DNA from: Datisca glomerata
Lineage: Eukaryota > Streptophyta > Magnoliopsida > Cucurbitales > Datiscaceae
NCBI GenBank assembly: GCA_003255025.1
Contig: QANY01008042.1
Span: 3,212,077-3,276,076, forward strand
Length of the DNA: 64,000 nt
Reading direction: 5' to 3'
A program made the translations under genes and the position numbers. Within the stretch, counting starts at the first letter, position 1. Each line of letters begins with the position of its first letter. The notes under the pieces were generated by a model, which saw nothing but the letters and a program-made list of their open reading frames with translations, had not been told where the DNA came from and searched no databases. Positions 23,282-34,499 of the stretch are shown here, one piece after another.

Positions 23282-24892
23282 TAGGGGTGTGCATGGTCTA
23301 TTAGGTTCGGGTTTTAGTATAAAAATTAGCCTGAACTAAAATTCATGGTCTTGCCAGAATGAGAACTGAACCCATTACTTATGTGCATAAAAACCTGAAT
23401 CGACCCAACTGTAAATAATTGGTTAGTTCAATCGGGTTTTACGATTCACCAAGAATTTTTTTCAAAAGGTCCATCAATGAATTTAATCATACATGTTTAA
23501 AAAAATTCTAAGATTTTCATGCATTACAATAAAAACTCACAATTTAAACCACAATTATAGACTAAATTTTAAAAATAGATGACAGAAATGCGCAGGAGAA
23601 AAATGTGAGAAATGAAAAATGAGAGAAATGCAAGAAAATAATATATGATATATATATATATATATGGGGAAGGATAAACTGACAGTTTGGTCAGCTCAAT
23701 CTAAAATCTTATATATATATAAAGTTGGGTATGGACACCTCTCATTATGTCAAGTGTCCTTACCAAACATTGTCAAGTGTCCATTTAAATTAAAAAAAAA
23801 ATTGAAAGGGACTGTGGGTGTTAATAATATCTCATTGCATATAAATTAATTATGGGTATTAATAAATTTAATTATGGGTATTAGAAAAAAGGAGCTTAAG
23901 GGACAACGTTTTATTCTACTGATAAGTTTCTTTTTCTATTCAAAAGAATTCGAAGAGGTTGATGATTTTAAATGTTAAAAGGCAAATGAGTTTAATGGGC
24001 AACATAAATGTTTATTTATCTTATATAATATGGTCGTTACAAACAACAGTAATAAAATTTAAGCGACAACATTAAAGGTTTTTTAATTATAATATTTTAT
24101 TGGAGAATTTAATGGCTTAATTTACATTTTAGAAATGTCTACCTATACAACGATTCTCATTATCAAACTTTTCTCTCTTCACTCTACTTATAGTCTTCTA
24201 TGGCAACTCAATTATGTATGTATTAGAATTAGATCTATGTGTTTTTGACACTATATTGATACAATCCTCAACCCTATTTTTTATTCGCGATTTCTTCTAT
24301 TTTTAAACAAATTTTGATGAGTTCAATCTTTTTAGATGAGTGCACGTGGTGAAAAACATTATGTACAATTCAAAATGGTAATTTCCATCCAATTTTTTGT
24401 ACAAAGCAGTTGCAAAGGGTAAGGACAATGTATTAATTATTCTTTTCATAATATTTTATATTTTTCTTAGTGAACGTTAATAATTAAATGTTTTATTATA
24501 TTTCATCAAATTTTAACATCCTTAATGTCTTTATATTTTAATTACAGGTTTTCAGATTCCAATTATTATTTTCACATTTGAATATGGACATGGCAAATGC
24601 TTTTTGGTTGTTAGAAAACTATGAAAAGTTTGAGCAAACAATTGAGTTTTCAATTTAATTATTCAAAAAAAAAATTATTTACTTTATGAAAACAAATATT
24701 TTAAGTAATCTTTAAATAAATATTGAAAAAAAATCTCTAAACTGCACGGGCATTTAACTAGTATAGCAAAATTTTGGACCGTACTGAAAGTTTGGTTTTT
24801 TCTAAATCTAAAACCGAACCAACCCAATTTAGTTAAAAAAATGACCAAACCGATCATTCCGATTCGGCTTGGTAGGTTTTTGCACGCCTCTA
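23282..24892. mobile_element. hAT-like non-autonomous element hosting a Helitron
   Basis: The left end is TAGGGGTGTGCATGG and the right end, reverse-complemented, is TAGAGGCGTGCAAAAA, giving about 12-bp terminal inverted repeats with two mismatches. GGGGTGTGCA-type ends are frequent on plant hAT MITEs. The flanking octamers TGTAGTTT (23274-23281) and TATGGTTT (24893-24900) agree at six of eight positions, compatible with a worn 8-bp duplication. Most of the interior is the Helitron at 23707-24761. Confidence 0.55.
23707..24761 (+). mobile_element. Non-autonomous Helitron
   Basis: The element starts TCTTATATATATATAAAG and ends TGCACGGGCATTTAACTAG. It lies between A (23706) and T (24762), the expected Helitron A^T insertion, with 5' TC and 3' CTAG (CTRR). 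The 3' hairpin is short (TGC..GCA). There are no terminal inverted repeats, which fits. The 1055-bp length and absence of Rep/helicase coding make it non-autonomous. A segment near 24330-24660 with exon-like composition could be captured DNA, but I cannot identify it. Confidence 0.65.
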
Positions 24893-24899
24893 TATGGTT

Positions 24900-27550
24900 T
24901 GCTTAAAAGAAATTACATCGAATAGACAAACTCCAGAAGTAGGAGTTATGAAATAACCCAGTTTTTTATTAGGTAAATGACACTTTTCGGTATGTTCCAT
25001 CACCAGTTTATTTACCATCATTTCACGTTAACAAATTTTTCCTCAATAAGTTGTTACGAATGGTTGATTGTGTGGATCCATAATAATTAATTAGTACAAT
25101 AAAGAAAACTTAGTTCACATATTTACAGTAAATTAAATATGAAATTTATATTTACATTTATCCTGTTATATTCAATAACTAATTATGAATTTTTGGTTAT
25201 GGAAATATCTTTTTTCATAACCAATTGATAATATTTAGGATAAAGACAATTTCTATAATTTTAGCTAATTCGGTTTAATTGATTATCTTTCATTGTTATG
25301 AAAAAAAAATATCATAATTCGACATTAAGTCTACCAGTTCATACGCAATTAGCTTTCTTCGTCATTCATCTTATTTTTGAACCTGCAATTCATACATCAA
25401 TTTCTAAGATTTGTAGTAAAAAACATATTTGTTTCACTGATTGAATGTGGTTGATGACTATTTACCTTTTGTTTTCCTGAAATTAGGATAAATAAACTAT
25501 TTCCATGAACGTGTTTCCAGGATTTCAAATTCCTGTTCATTTAATTATTGATTGTTGAAGACTACTGACCTTCTTTGTTTACCATTTTAGGCAGGATTGC
25601 AAGGATATTAAAATTTAAAATTGATGTATTTGTAATTAATGATATTTTCGACGGAATTTTTTTTTATTTAATTTTGAAAATCTCATTAATTAGTTGTTGA
25701 TAAAGGATTACGTTGGGGCTGATTTGTATGAATTTTTCAAATTTTAAATTTTTCTGATTGGAAAGTTTTTCAATATAGACAAGTTTACTAGTAATATGTT
25801 AAGAAATAGTCGGCTTTAAAAAAGTATAGGTAAATAATAGGTTTCCAAAATGGTCAATAAATTTTGACCATAATGCCCTTAATCTATATAAAGCAACTAC
25901 ATTGTAAATATTGATCAATCGAATGGAAGTTATTGATATACCAGTCTATATACTTATAATTCGAAACTACATATTTTCAGAATTTAAAATTTAAATTTAC
26001 CACATTATCGATAAATGATAATTTAGAAATAAGTTTAAATTTGTTAGGAATAAGTTATAAACAATAAATTTAAAACATTATTTCGTAATAAAATTAGAGT
26101 TTGAAAACAAACGTCCAACTATCAATATAAGAGTAAATCAGCTTCAATATCCATATTTTTATGTTAATTTAATGAAATATATAAGTCATTCGAGTATGAA
26201 AAATTAAAATTAAAAAAAAAACTAAAATCTAAATATTGTAATTCGTGAAATCAATGAAATATTAACGAAATTCTAAATAAAAACTTGAACAATGAGATAA
26301 TGAAACATTAATTATTTAAAAAAAATAAAAACAATCTAAGATATTATCATAAAACATTTAAAAGTTGAAAAATCCCTACAAATCAGCCCCAACATAATCA
26401 TTTATCAACCAACTAGTTAATGAGGTTTCTAAAATTAAATTAAAAACAAAAAATCAAGTCTAAAATATCATTTACCACAGATACATCAATTTTAAATTTT
26501 AATATTCTTGCAATCCCACCTAAAATGGTAGACAAAGAAGGTGAATAGTCTTCAACAATCAATAATTAAGTGAACAAGAATTTGAAATCATGGAAACAAA
26601 TATGTTTCCAGTTTATTTACCCTAATTTCATGCTGATAAATTTTTTCTCAATAAGTTGTTACAAATGGTTGATTGTGTGGATCCACTATAATTAATTAGT
26701 ACAATAAAAAAATTAGTTACAGTAAATTAAATACAAAATTTATATTACATATTTACTCTATTATATTCAATAACTAATCGTGGATTTTCGCTTATGGAAA
26801 TATCTTCTTCCATAACAAGTTGATAATATTTAAGATAAAGATGATTTCCATAATTTTAGCTAATTCACTGAAAACTGCCATTCACCTATAAAAAAAACTG
26901 GGCTATTTCATAATTCCTACTTCTGAATTTATCTGTTCGTTGTAATTTTTTTATGATAATATCTTAGATTATTTTTTATTTGTTTTTAAACAATTAATGT
27001 TTCATTATCTCATTGTTTGATTTTTTTTTAGAATTTCATAATATTTTATTGATTTCACGAATTACAATCTTTAGATTTTTTATTTTTTATTTTAATTTTT
27101 CAAATTGAATGACTTACATTTTTTGATTAAATTGACATAAAAAGATGGATATTGAAGCTGATTTACTCTAATATTGATAGTTGAGTATTTTTTTTCAAAC
27201 TCTAATTTCATTATGAAATAATGTTTTACATTTATTGTTTATAATTTATTCCTAAAAAAATTTAAACTTATTTCTAAATTATCATTGATTACGTTAGTTG
27301 TTGATAATGTGATAAATTTAAATTTTAAATTTAAAAAATATATAGTTTCCTTAATTATAAGTATATAGACTGGTATATCAATAACTTCCATTCGATTTAT
27401 CAATATTTACAATGTAGTTGCTTTATATAGATTAAAGGCATTATGATCTAAATTTATTGACCATTTTGGAAATCCGCTATTTACCTATAATTTTTGAAAC
27501 CCAGCTATTTTTTAATATACTACTAGTGAACTTGTCTATGCTGAAAATTT
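24900..27550. repeat. Mosaic of long inverted and direct repeats
   Basis: Four pairings are visible. (a) 24910-24990 is inverted at 26880-26950 (shared words CAGAAGTAGGAGTTATGAAA and AACCCAGTTTTTT). (b) 25015-25262 is repeated in direct orientation at 26615-26868 (shared GGTTGATTGTGTGGATCC). (c) 25500-25740 is inverted at 26370-26610 (shared TTATTGATTGTTGAAGACTA on one strand). (d) 25740-26340 is inverted at 26940-27545 (shared GAATGGAAGTTATTGATATA on one strand). The 26.34-26.95 kb block is therefore c'-b-a' relative to a-b-c on the left. No coding sequence was found. A Mutator-like element with long inverted ends, rearranged, is one possible origin. Confidence 0.75.
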
Positions 27551-28449
27551 TCCTTTTGCTTAAATGGTAGGGACACCCCTATAACTTGAAAAATGACCCA
27601 GTCTCCATTCATGTTAGGTTTTAGTGATAAAAGACACTGAACCGTTAAATTTGAAACTAACACCAATAAAATATCAAGTAATATCAAAACTCCCTTCTAA
27701 AAGTGTTAAGGGCTGAAGAAGGACGAGTCACCCCTATATATTCAAACCTAAATTTAGAAAAATCTTTTAGAACTTGAAACAAGTTAAGGCCAACATTCGT
27801 CATTCACATTTGTAACATGCCAATCACCATTCCTCACAGCCGAACTATGAAGGACGAGTCACTATTCTTCACATCCTTTAATTTTGATTAATGAAGAAGA
27901 TAAATTATACTTATTCTCTTCTTCTCCTGCACCTCAGTTCAACTAACTAGTTCAACTAAAAGATTGAGTGATCAGGAGGAGCTGAGGGACGCAACAATGG
28001 AGGGAGAATTGTGGAGAAATAGCATAATACATGTTTATGACATAAACTTATTGAATCAAAGTGGACGTTTATTTAACGTCAATCACATAAATTTATTGAA
28101 TCAATGTGTGCAAGAACTTACCACTTACTGTTGGAGGAAGAAGGATGATGGAGCAGGACAAAGTAGGGCAGAATAGGTAGAGGAGGACATATGATGATGA
28201 TGGGGGAATCGATAATTGCCAAATCTAGAGGTTTTTCTTAAGAAGAAAATGTGAGTTTTCTTTTTGCCCGAGTTAGATTCTGGGTTAAAATTATGGTCGA
28301 GCCGGTTATTATGTTTTTGCTTTAAATTTTAATTGGGTCAGGTCAAGACTATTATGATCTTTTCATCATAAAATAATGTTTTAACGGAATGAAGTTACTT
28401 GTCATTTTCAAACTATAGTTGGTGTCAATGTTATTTAAGCAAACCACGT
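27551..28449. mobile_element. Non-autonomous element with about 47-bp inverted ends
   Basis: The left end (TTTGCTTAAATGGTAGGGAC and on to about 27597) and the reverse complement of the right end (TTTGCTTAAATAACATTGAC) are imperfect inverted repeats that continue through AACTTGAAAAATGAC / GTTTGAAAATGAC. A shorter relative lies at 22150-22345. The 70-codon open frame at 27964-28176 has no recognisable domain. Superfamily uncertain; a Mutator-like origin is possible. Confidence 0.62.
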
Positions 28450-30373
28450 AGATGTCAAAAAAATTTCCAAATTATTTTAATGTTTTTAGAAGGGTAATTC
28501 TAGTATCATTTATTAGCTTAATAGTGTTAGTTTAATATTTAAGGTTTTGAATTTTTATTTTCAATATCATGAAAGGATGTCTGAATCATTTTTTAAATGA
28601 AAATTGTGTACCTAACATTCATACAAACTACAAGAAGTGTTGGAGTAATTTTTCAATTTTTTTGCTGCTATATATAACAACATTAATTTTCTTTAGCGTT
28701 TCAATGTATATTTTGGAGCACACAATTTCCAACATTCAATGAATATGCACGACAAGGGAAACGTGAACAGCATAAAGAAATACATATCGGCCTGTTTTCC
28801 CCTCACGAGTGTGTATTTAATTTGTTGTATATATGGCACTTGTATGTATTATCAAACACAGTATATGTACTAATTTTTTAAAACTATTTTTTTGATTTTT
28901 ATATTATGTGAACATTGCTAAAAATACCTCCCGGTCGAACTACAAAATAGTTACGTCAATCTTAAGTTTCTAATGGCTAATGATTGGAGTTGGAGCAGAT
29001 GAACTTGAACAGAAAGCACACTATTCATAAAAACACTTGAAAAAGGGGGTGGGGTGTGTGGTCCCATTAATTTCTCTAGTGACTATATGTACGGTTTCTG
29101 TCTTTAAGAGCAAGTACTTCACATTGGTTTCATGTAGCCAAACTCATTAAAAACTATATGAAATTAAATGATAAAAGTAAAATGGAGCCTACAAAATAAA
29201 CTAAGCAATTATTTTGATATCAGACATGGATGATCAAACTTCTTTGCTTATACTCATGAATTTGTGGTTTCAATTCACTTGCTCTTTCATCACTTAATTG
29301 TTAGATCACAGAAAGATGAGTAATGAACTCTTTCCTATTATAATTATCAAATAGTTTGAACATAAATTTTTGAATTAAAAGATAAGATGTCGTAAGTTAA
29401 CTGTGAGTCTAAAGAATGATATTCAAACACCAATTAAACTTCATTCCATCATTGACGAAGCATGAAGAGATTAACAACAAAAACTATGTTTTTAGTGTTG
29501 TTAAGAAAGAGTTAACTGTACGTATTTACCGCAGTTTCAGAAAATTTAATATTGTTTAAAACATGTAAAATTACTTCTCTTCAAATAATATGAAGTAATT
29601 ATAAAAAGTAAAATTGCAACCTCTACTTTTAATATTAATAATAATTAAAATGATATTTTTTTTACCTATTTACTGTTTAACATACAAAACTGGAGATAGA
29701 TTTCCAAATAAAAAATTAGCTTTATCCTAGTAATAATATTTTCAAATCAAACATTAATTATCGATCCTCGAGACCAAAAATTCTCTATTGACTGAGCTAG
29801 TTTTATATTATTCTTGAAAAATTACATCCACAATATTGTTGTTTCAAACTGTCTCGTAATATATTAATTAATTGAACCCCATAAGCAAGACCATCGCCTC
29901 TATAGTGCATGTAATTGGCACCAAAACAAAGAACTCATATTTCTTTCACATACTTGTCTTCAGAATAACTAGAAAGAAATTCTTTATTATATTAATTAAC
30001 TAGAAAATGAATGTCCAAGAGTTAAAATATGCATATATGTACTTGCAAATGAGACAATACTCGAGCTGACTATTTCATTTTAGGATATTATTGTTAGTAG
30101 ATCAATGATATGAATGATTATAAAGTACATCGAGTTGTCTCCTTAATTAGATCTTAATTATTTATCTAACTTCCGTAAGAAGGATCATCACATTCATAAC
30201 AACACGTAATTGACACACTAGACGCATCAACTCATATTTCTTTTGGAGAATCTTCTAATTGTTCCATATAGTAGAAATAATTTCTCTTAAGCAGAAAGAA
30301 CTTGACTCATACACATGAGTTGCCAAAACGCGATTTCGCAACTCAGTTATGCATGAAATAAGGGTATATATAT
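28450..30373. other. AT-rich intergenic region downstream of the zinc-finger gene
   Basis: No open frame or recognisable element on either strand. The last few hundred bases are the 3' flank of the minus-strand C2H2 gene and presumably hold its 3' UTR and poly(A) signal; no single signal stands out. Confidence 0.6.
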
Positions 30374-30814
30374 TCAAAGCCTCAAAGACAAATCAAGCTG
30401 ATTAGTTTCTTCTTGAACAATTTCACCCATATATCCTCTTTGCCAAGACCCTAATCCTTGTGTGGAACCATATATTCTCTCTCTACCCAAAAACCTACCA
30501 ACATATTCTTGATGCCCTAATCCAATTGGAGGTGACTGAGCATCAATTGAACTTCTCTCAACGTTAGATCGTCGTTGGTTGTTAATTGGTCCACTGTGTG
30601 GCTGAAGAGCCGAAGAAAGGTCGTGGCTTTTCTTGGCGAGGGTTCGCTCAAGCCTGTGAGCATTTTGGTGGCCACCAAGTGCTTGAGAACTACGAAACTT
30701 CCTTTGGCAATAGTTGCATGAGAAAATCTTTGTGAATTCAGAAGAGGAAGAAGAAGAAGATGATATTGTTGGCTCAAGAATAAGTTCAAGGTTGAGATTT
30801 TTGTTAAAATCCAT
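30374..30814 (-). CDS. C2H2 zinc-finger protein with EAR repressor motif
   Basis: An intact, single-exon, 146-residue protein. It has one plant-type C2H2 finger at residues 33-53: Cys33, Cys36, His49 and His53, with the plant-specific QALGGH at 44-49 and the variant [10 protein letters not shown]. An eight-Ser run lies at 18-25. The N-terminal LNLELILEP (7-15) and C-terminal LDLSLRL (140-146) are leucine-rich; the latter is a textbook EAR motif that recruits TOPLESS-type corepressors. The [16 protein letters not shown] wording places it with the Arabidopsis ZFP1/3/4/7 group of nuclear repressors acting in trichome, hormone and developmental signalling; the orthologue cannot be fixed. The start at 30814 is chosen because MDF plus the LNLEL segment is where such proteins begin. 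An in-frame ATG at 30964 would add 50 hydrophobic, leader-derived residues. No introns, as usual for this family. Confidence 0.9.
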   Translation of the reverse strand: MDFNKNLNLELILEPTISSSSSSSSEFTKIFSCNYCQRKFRSSQALGGHQNAHRLERTLAKKSHDLSSALQPHSGPINNQRRSNVERSSIDAQSPPIGLGHQEYVGRFLGRERIYGSTQGLGSWQRGYMGEIVQEETNQLDLSLRL

Positions 30815-30846
30815 GAGAGAGAGAGGGAGAGAGAGAGAGAGAAGAT
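30815..30846. repeat. GA/CT microsatellite in the 5' leader
   Basis: A GA-rich run (CT-rich on the coding strand) immediately upstream of the zinc-finger start codon. CT-rich 5' leaders are common in plant genes. The tract is translated only if the unlikely upstream ATG at 30964 is used. Confidence 0.85.
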
Positions 30847-30964
30847 AAGGAGAGAAAAGGGTATGAAGTATATGGGGGAGAAGAGGGTTAGTTGGGTTGA
30901 AATATAAGAAGGAAAAGAAGGTTAACTGTTGCTGCAAAGACAAACAGTTTAGAGAGTCGTTCAA

Positions 30965-31500
30965 GGGATGACCTTTGTGTGTGTGTGGATGGATGAATAT
31001 TTGGGTGAGTGAGGGAGTGAGAGAGGGACAGATGGCTTGATAATCAAGTAGGAATCAAAAGTTTGTCGTTGCCATTATTGGCACAATTTTTATCACTTGT
31101 CTGTCCATGAAAAAAGTGAATTTAATTAAAATTCCATTAGTGAAACCAGAAATAATTAAGTTAAGTAGATTAGATTAGAGACAAAAAAAACATACAATCT
31201 GAATAGTTGTAATAGGGTTCCATGAACCCAGTTAAATAAGCTGGTAAAAGGGCATTTTATACTATCGATTAATGTGAACCTTGTGGTGTACAGATAATTG
31301 GTACAACAATGATATAAGCTATTTTAAATAATATATATATATATATATATATTTAAGATAAATATTTTTCAACAAAAGAGCTTAAACTCATAATATAGGC
31401 AAAAAATATCAAGCCAAGAGAATGCAAGATAGTTTTTTAAAGAAATAATATCATTCATCAACCAAGCGGGAATAAAAATTGTTCACGCTCCACAAATAAA
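30965..31500. other. Presumed upstream region of the zinc-finger gene
   Basis: The minus-strand gene is transcribed from here. 30966-31035 is GT/GA-rich, with a short (GT)n at about 30977-30986. An (AT)n run lies at 31329-31352. No clear TATA box or operator could be singled out. Confidence 0.45.
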
Positions 31501-31559
31501 GACGAATATGAGAACGGCTAACACAAAACAAATTACTCTCTACTCAAATTTTCTTCCCT

Positions 31560-32261
31560 AACACAAGCATGAGCGAGGTCAACATTTTTAGATCTTGGAC
31601 AATTGAAAATTAATGGTAGAAAAACTATTAGAGAGAATCCAAATATCCTCACTAATCAGACCAATGTTCAGGAGTAGACGAGTGAGTATTCTTGATGGCA
31701 TTAGTTAACCCCGAACAATCTGAGAGAACTAGAATATGAACAGGCTTAAATGTTTACAAGCATCCACACTCCAAAGAATCCCCAGAGCTTAAGCTTGTAG
31801 GACTGACTGTGAACAGTTCAAAACCTTGATACTCACCGCAACCAGGTTACCGTTAGTATCCCATAATGCCCATCTAATGCCACCTTGACCATCAGCTGGG
31901 GACCTAGCAACATCCGAGAATGATGCCCAACAATTACCCTAAATATTTGCCTGTCAATCTACCTATGAAGCATCTAATACGACATCTGTCATTGATACAT
32001 CAAGAGAGAACTCAGCTCTAATGGTTCAAACTTTTCCCCATTAAAACACTTCTCGTCCCTTACTTTCCACAACCTCCAAAGATTGAAAATGAAACATTGC
32101 ACATTCTTCTCAAAATCAGGCGAAGAGATCAAGGAATCATAGATAAAATTCCACATCTTCATCACAGTCATCCCAGAGAACCTGTTCGAGTGAAGGAAAA
32201 ATCTACTCAAGAACCAAAAGTGATCAACAACCAGACAGTTGAACATAGATTTAAACAACAT
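31560..32261 (-). pseudogene. LINE-type RNase H remnant
   Basis: The upstream part (32261-31989) has FIFNLWRLWKVRDEKCFNGE, the linker typical of plant LINE-derived proteins before the RNase H domain. Further along the minus strand come GGIRWALWDTNGNLVAV and ALGILWSVDACKHLSLFI with stops and frame changes, matching the RVT_3 RNase H-like fold. No reverse transcriptase remains on the upstream side. Confidence 0.72.
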
Positions 32262-32269
32262 AAAATCTC

Positions 32270-34200
32270 ATTGTTTTCCTCCATAATCCAATAGTATCAA
32301 TGTTTCTCTTGTCACAACATTTCTCTTGTCACAAGATTATCTTTGTCTAAGTATTTACTAGATTTTCTTGCCGTTTGATTTTGTATTATATGCATTTATT
32401 ACATTTTAGGTCTCAAAAAATGTTTGGAGGTTATTATTATATATAGGAAAAAATAAAATTGCTCTCCTAAACCATCGTGTGCCAGTTGTACCAAATAAGA
32501 CCTTAGACGCACTTTAATAACAATTTAAATACTAAACATATAAAAATGTTATCAATTGGACCTTATTCTAAAATTTCATTCATTTCTCCTTTAACATTTT
32601 TTATCACCGTATTTTAATACGCAGATAAACCGCACCACATGGTCCCTTATGCCTTATTTCCTTATTTTCCTTTGTTATTTCCCTTGCCCTTTTTTTATCT
32701 TTAGTTTAACTTCTCCATATTTCCCAGCCCTAACCTCTATCACCGGTTCATGAAGTATAACGGTTAATTGCAGATCAGAGTGGGTCTCCTTCTTAAAGCA
32801 CGATAAAAGCCATGAGTCCCACTTACAGTCCTCAAATTCGACGCACATACTCTCTTTCTCTTTTGGAAAAACTCAAAACTTTTTAATTTTTGTTTCTTTC
32901 TCTCTTTATTGTAAACTTGAAGGTTTTGGCTCGAGTTTATAGTGGAGTACTTTTGGTGATTGGGACTTTTGAGCCAAATGAGAGAGTTGAATGGAGAAGG
33001 GGAAGTTAGGGCTAGGAAAATAATGGGAAAAGTGGGAAATAAGGAGGGGGGGGGGTTGGGTAGTAGGAAAAAAATGTCAATTTAAGGGCAAACTGGGGAT
33101 AAACATGGTTAATGGAAAAAATGAATGGAAGTTTGGTAGTATATCAATTTGTAACACATTTTGAATCTTAGTGTCTAATTGATTACAACCCAAATAGTTT
33201 AAGGAAGTAACTTATACTTTTCTCATGTGTATAATGCAACAACTGTTTCCTAGATTAGAAGATTTAACTTTGGTTCTCCTAAGAAAATTATTTTGATATT
33301 TCATGTAGTTTTTAAAAAAAATATAGACACTCACCTATTTTGAAAATATCAAATAATTCTATTTGTTTACAAATGTCTCACTTTTAGAGTTGAAAAGACT
33401 AAACATCCTTAACCTGACCCATATCTGACAGATGACACGGACCTCTGACTTTATGACTCGTACCTGAAATATGACTCGAGTAACTAAAATGAAAGTGTTT
33501 GTCCCAATTCTAACATTTAGCTGAAAAATGTTAGATTTGGTAGAAACATGTGAGAAAAACTAAGTGAAGCCGACGAAGACCCTTATCATCCTTTGTCCTC
33601 CTTTAGCATTAAGTTGTTGTGAAACATTGCCAAAATTTTATGAAATCTATCATAGAAAATGAAAGTAGAAATATAGGGTTTACGCTAATGAATTATTCAC
33701 AGATGAATGACAATGCCTTATCGATTAATTCAGTCGATTTGTTATCCTCAACTGGTCTCCGATGTGGGTTTCTTCAGGTCAGGCTTCAATGATATTCGAT
33801 GTTGGTTTCTTCGGATCTAGCTTCACCGGTCTTCAATGTCTTCTATTGCTTCACCGTCTTCGTCTTCTTACTTTTTATATGAAATTCATCTGATAGATCA
33901 TTATGAATCATCATATTCAGATTTTTATTTGTTTGTATATATTAGTGAGATATCAATAATAGATAAAAGGAATAACTAATGAGATATCAATTCATAGAAT
34001 ACCATTTTAACATTTAACTAAGAACAATTGAGTTATATGTAATTAGTAAAGTAATATGACGTATATGTGTAATTAAGGCAAATTATAAATGACATTGGTG
34101 TATGAATATATTAGGGTTTGTTGGTGAATGAACATATTGGAAAAAAATGGGAATCTAGGTTATAAAATATTTAATATGAAACCATGGCTAGATTTAACTT
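32270..34200. other. Intergenic stretch, no gene seen
   Basis: No supported coding region. Contains a G homopolymer near 33042-33053 and pyrimidine-rich tracts at 32680-32900. The block at 33260-33400 shares words with the MITE at 22150, but boundaries could not be drawn. Confidence 0.5.
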
Positions 34201-34205
34201 TATAA

Positions 34206-34417
34206 GAGCCTCAATGAGCTTCAAGAAGATGTATTACTATATTGAGTATTCTTGTATCAGTAGTAAACAAAGACAAAGAAAGCCTTATTGTTGCACTCTA
34301 TCATTCGAGAGGGTGATAAACTAACAGACTATACACTACTCATTGTTGCACTTGCACCTATCACTCAAGAGGGTGCAATGTGCTCCATTTCCTATTTTCT
34401 CTTATCATCCCCCATCA
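34206..34417 (-). repeat. 3' LTR of the copia element
   Basis: Shares GCTTCAAGAA, ATATTGAGT, GTATCAGTAGTAAACAAAGA, CTCATTGTTGCACTT and ATCACTCAAGAGG with 38811-39035 in the same order. Outer boundary uncertain by about 10 bp. The open frame at 34288-34698 on the plus strand crosses this LTR and is not a gene. Confidence 0.78.
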
Positions 34418-34499
34418 AGTGCAAGGGAGAGTTCACCACCTTGAACTTAGACTTTAGATATTCAAATCTTGGAGTAGAGAGTTCCTTTATAAAAAGTCA

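Noticed and set aside
30815..30964. N-terminal extension of the zinc-finger protein from the ATG at 30964
   Set aside because: It translates a CT-rich leader into hydrophobic residues, while the protein from 30814 has the normal family start.
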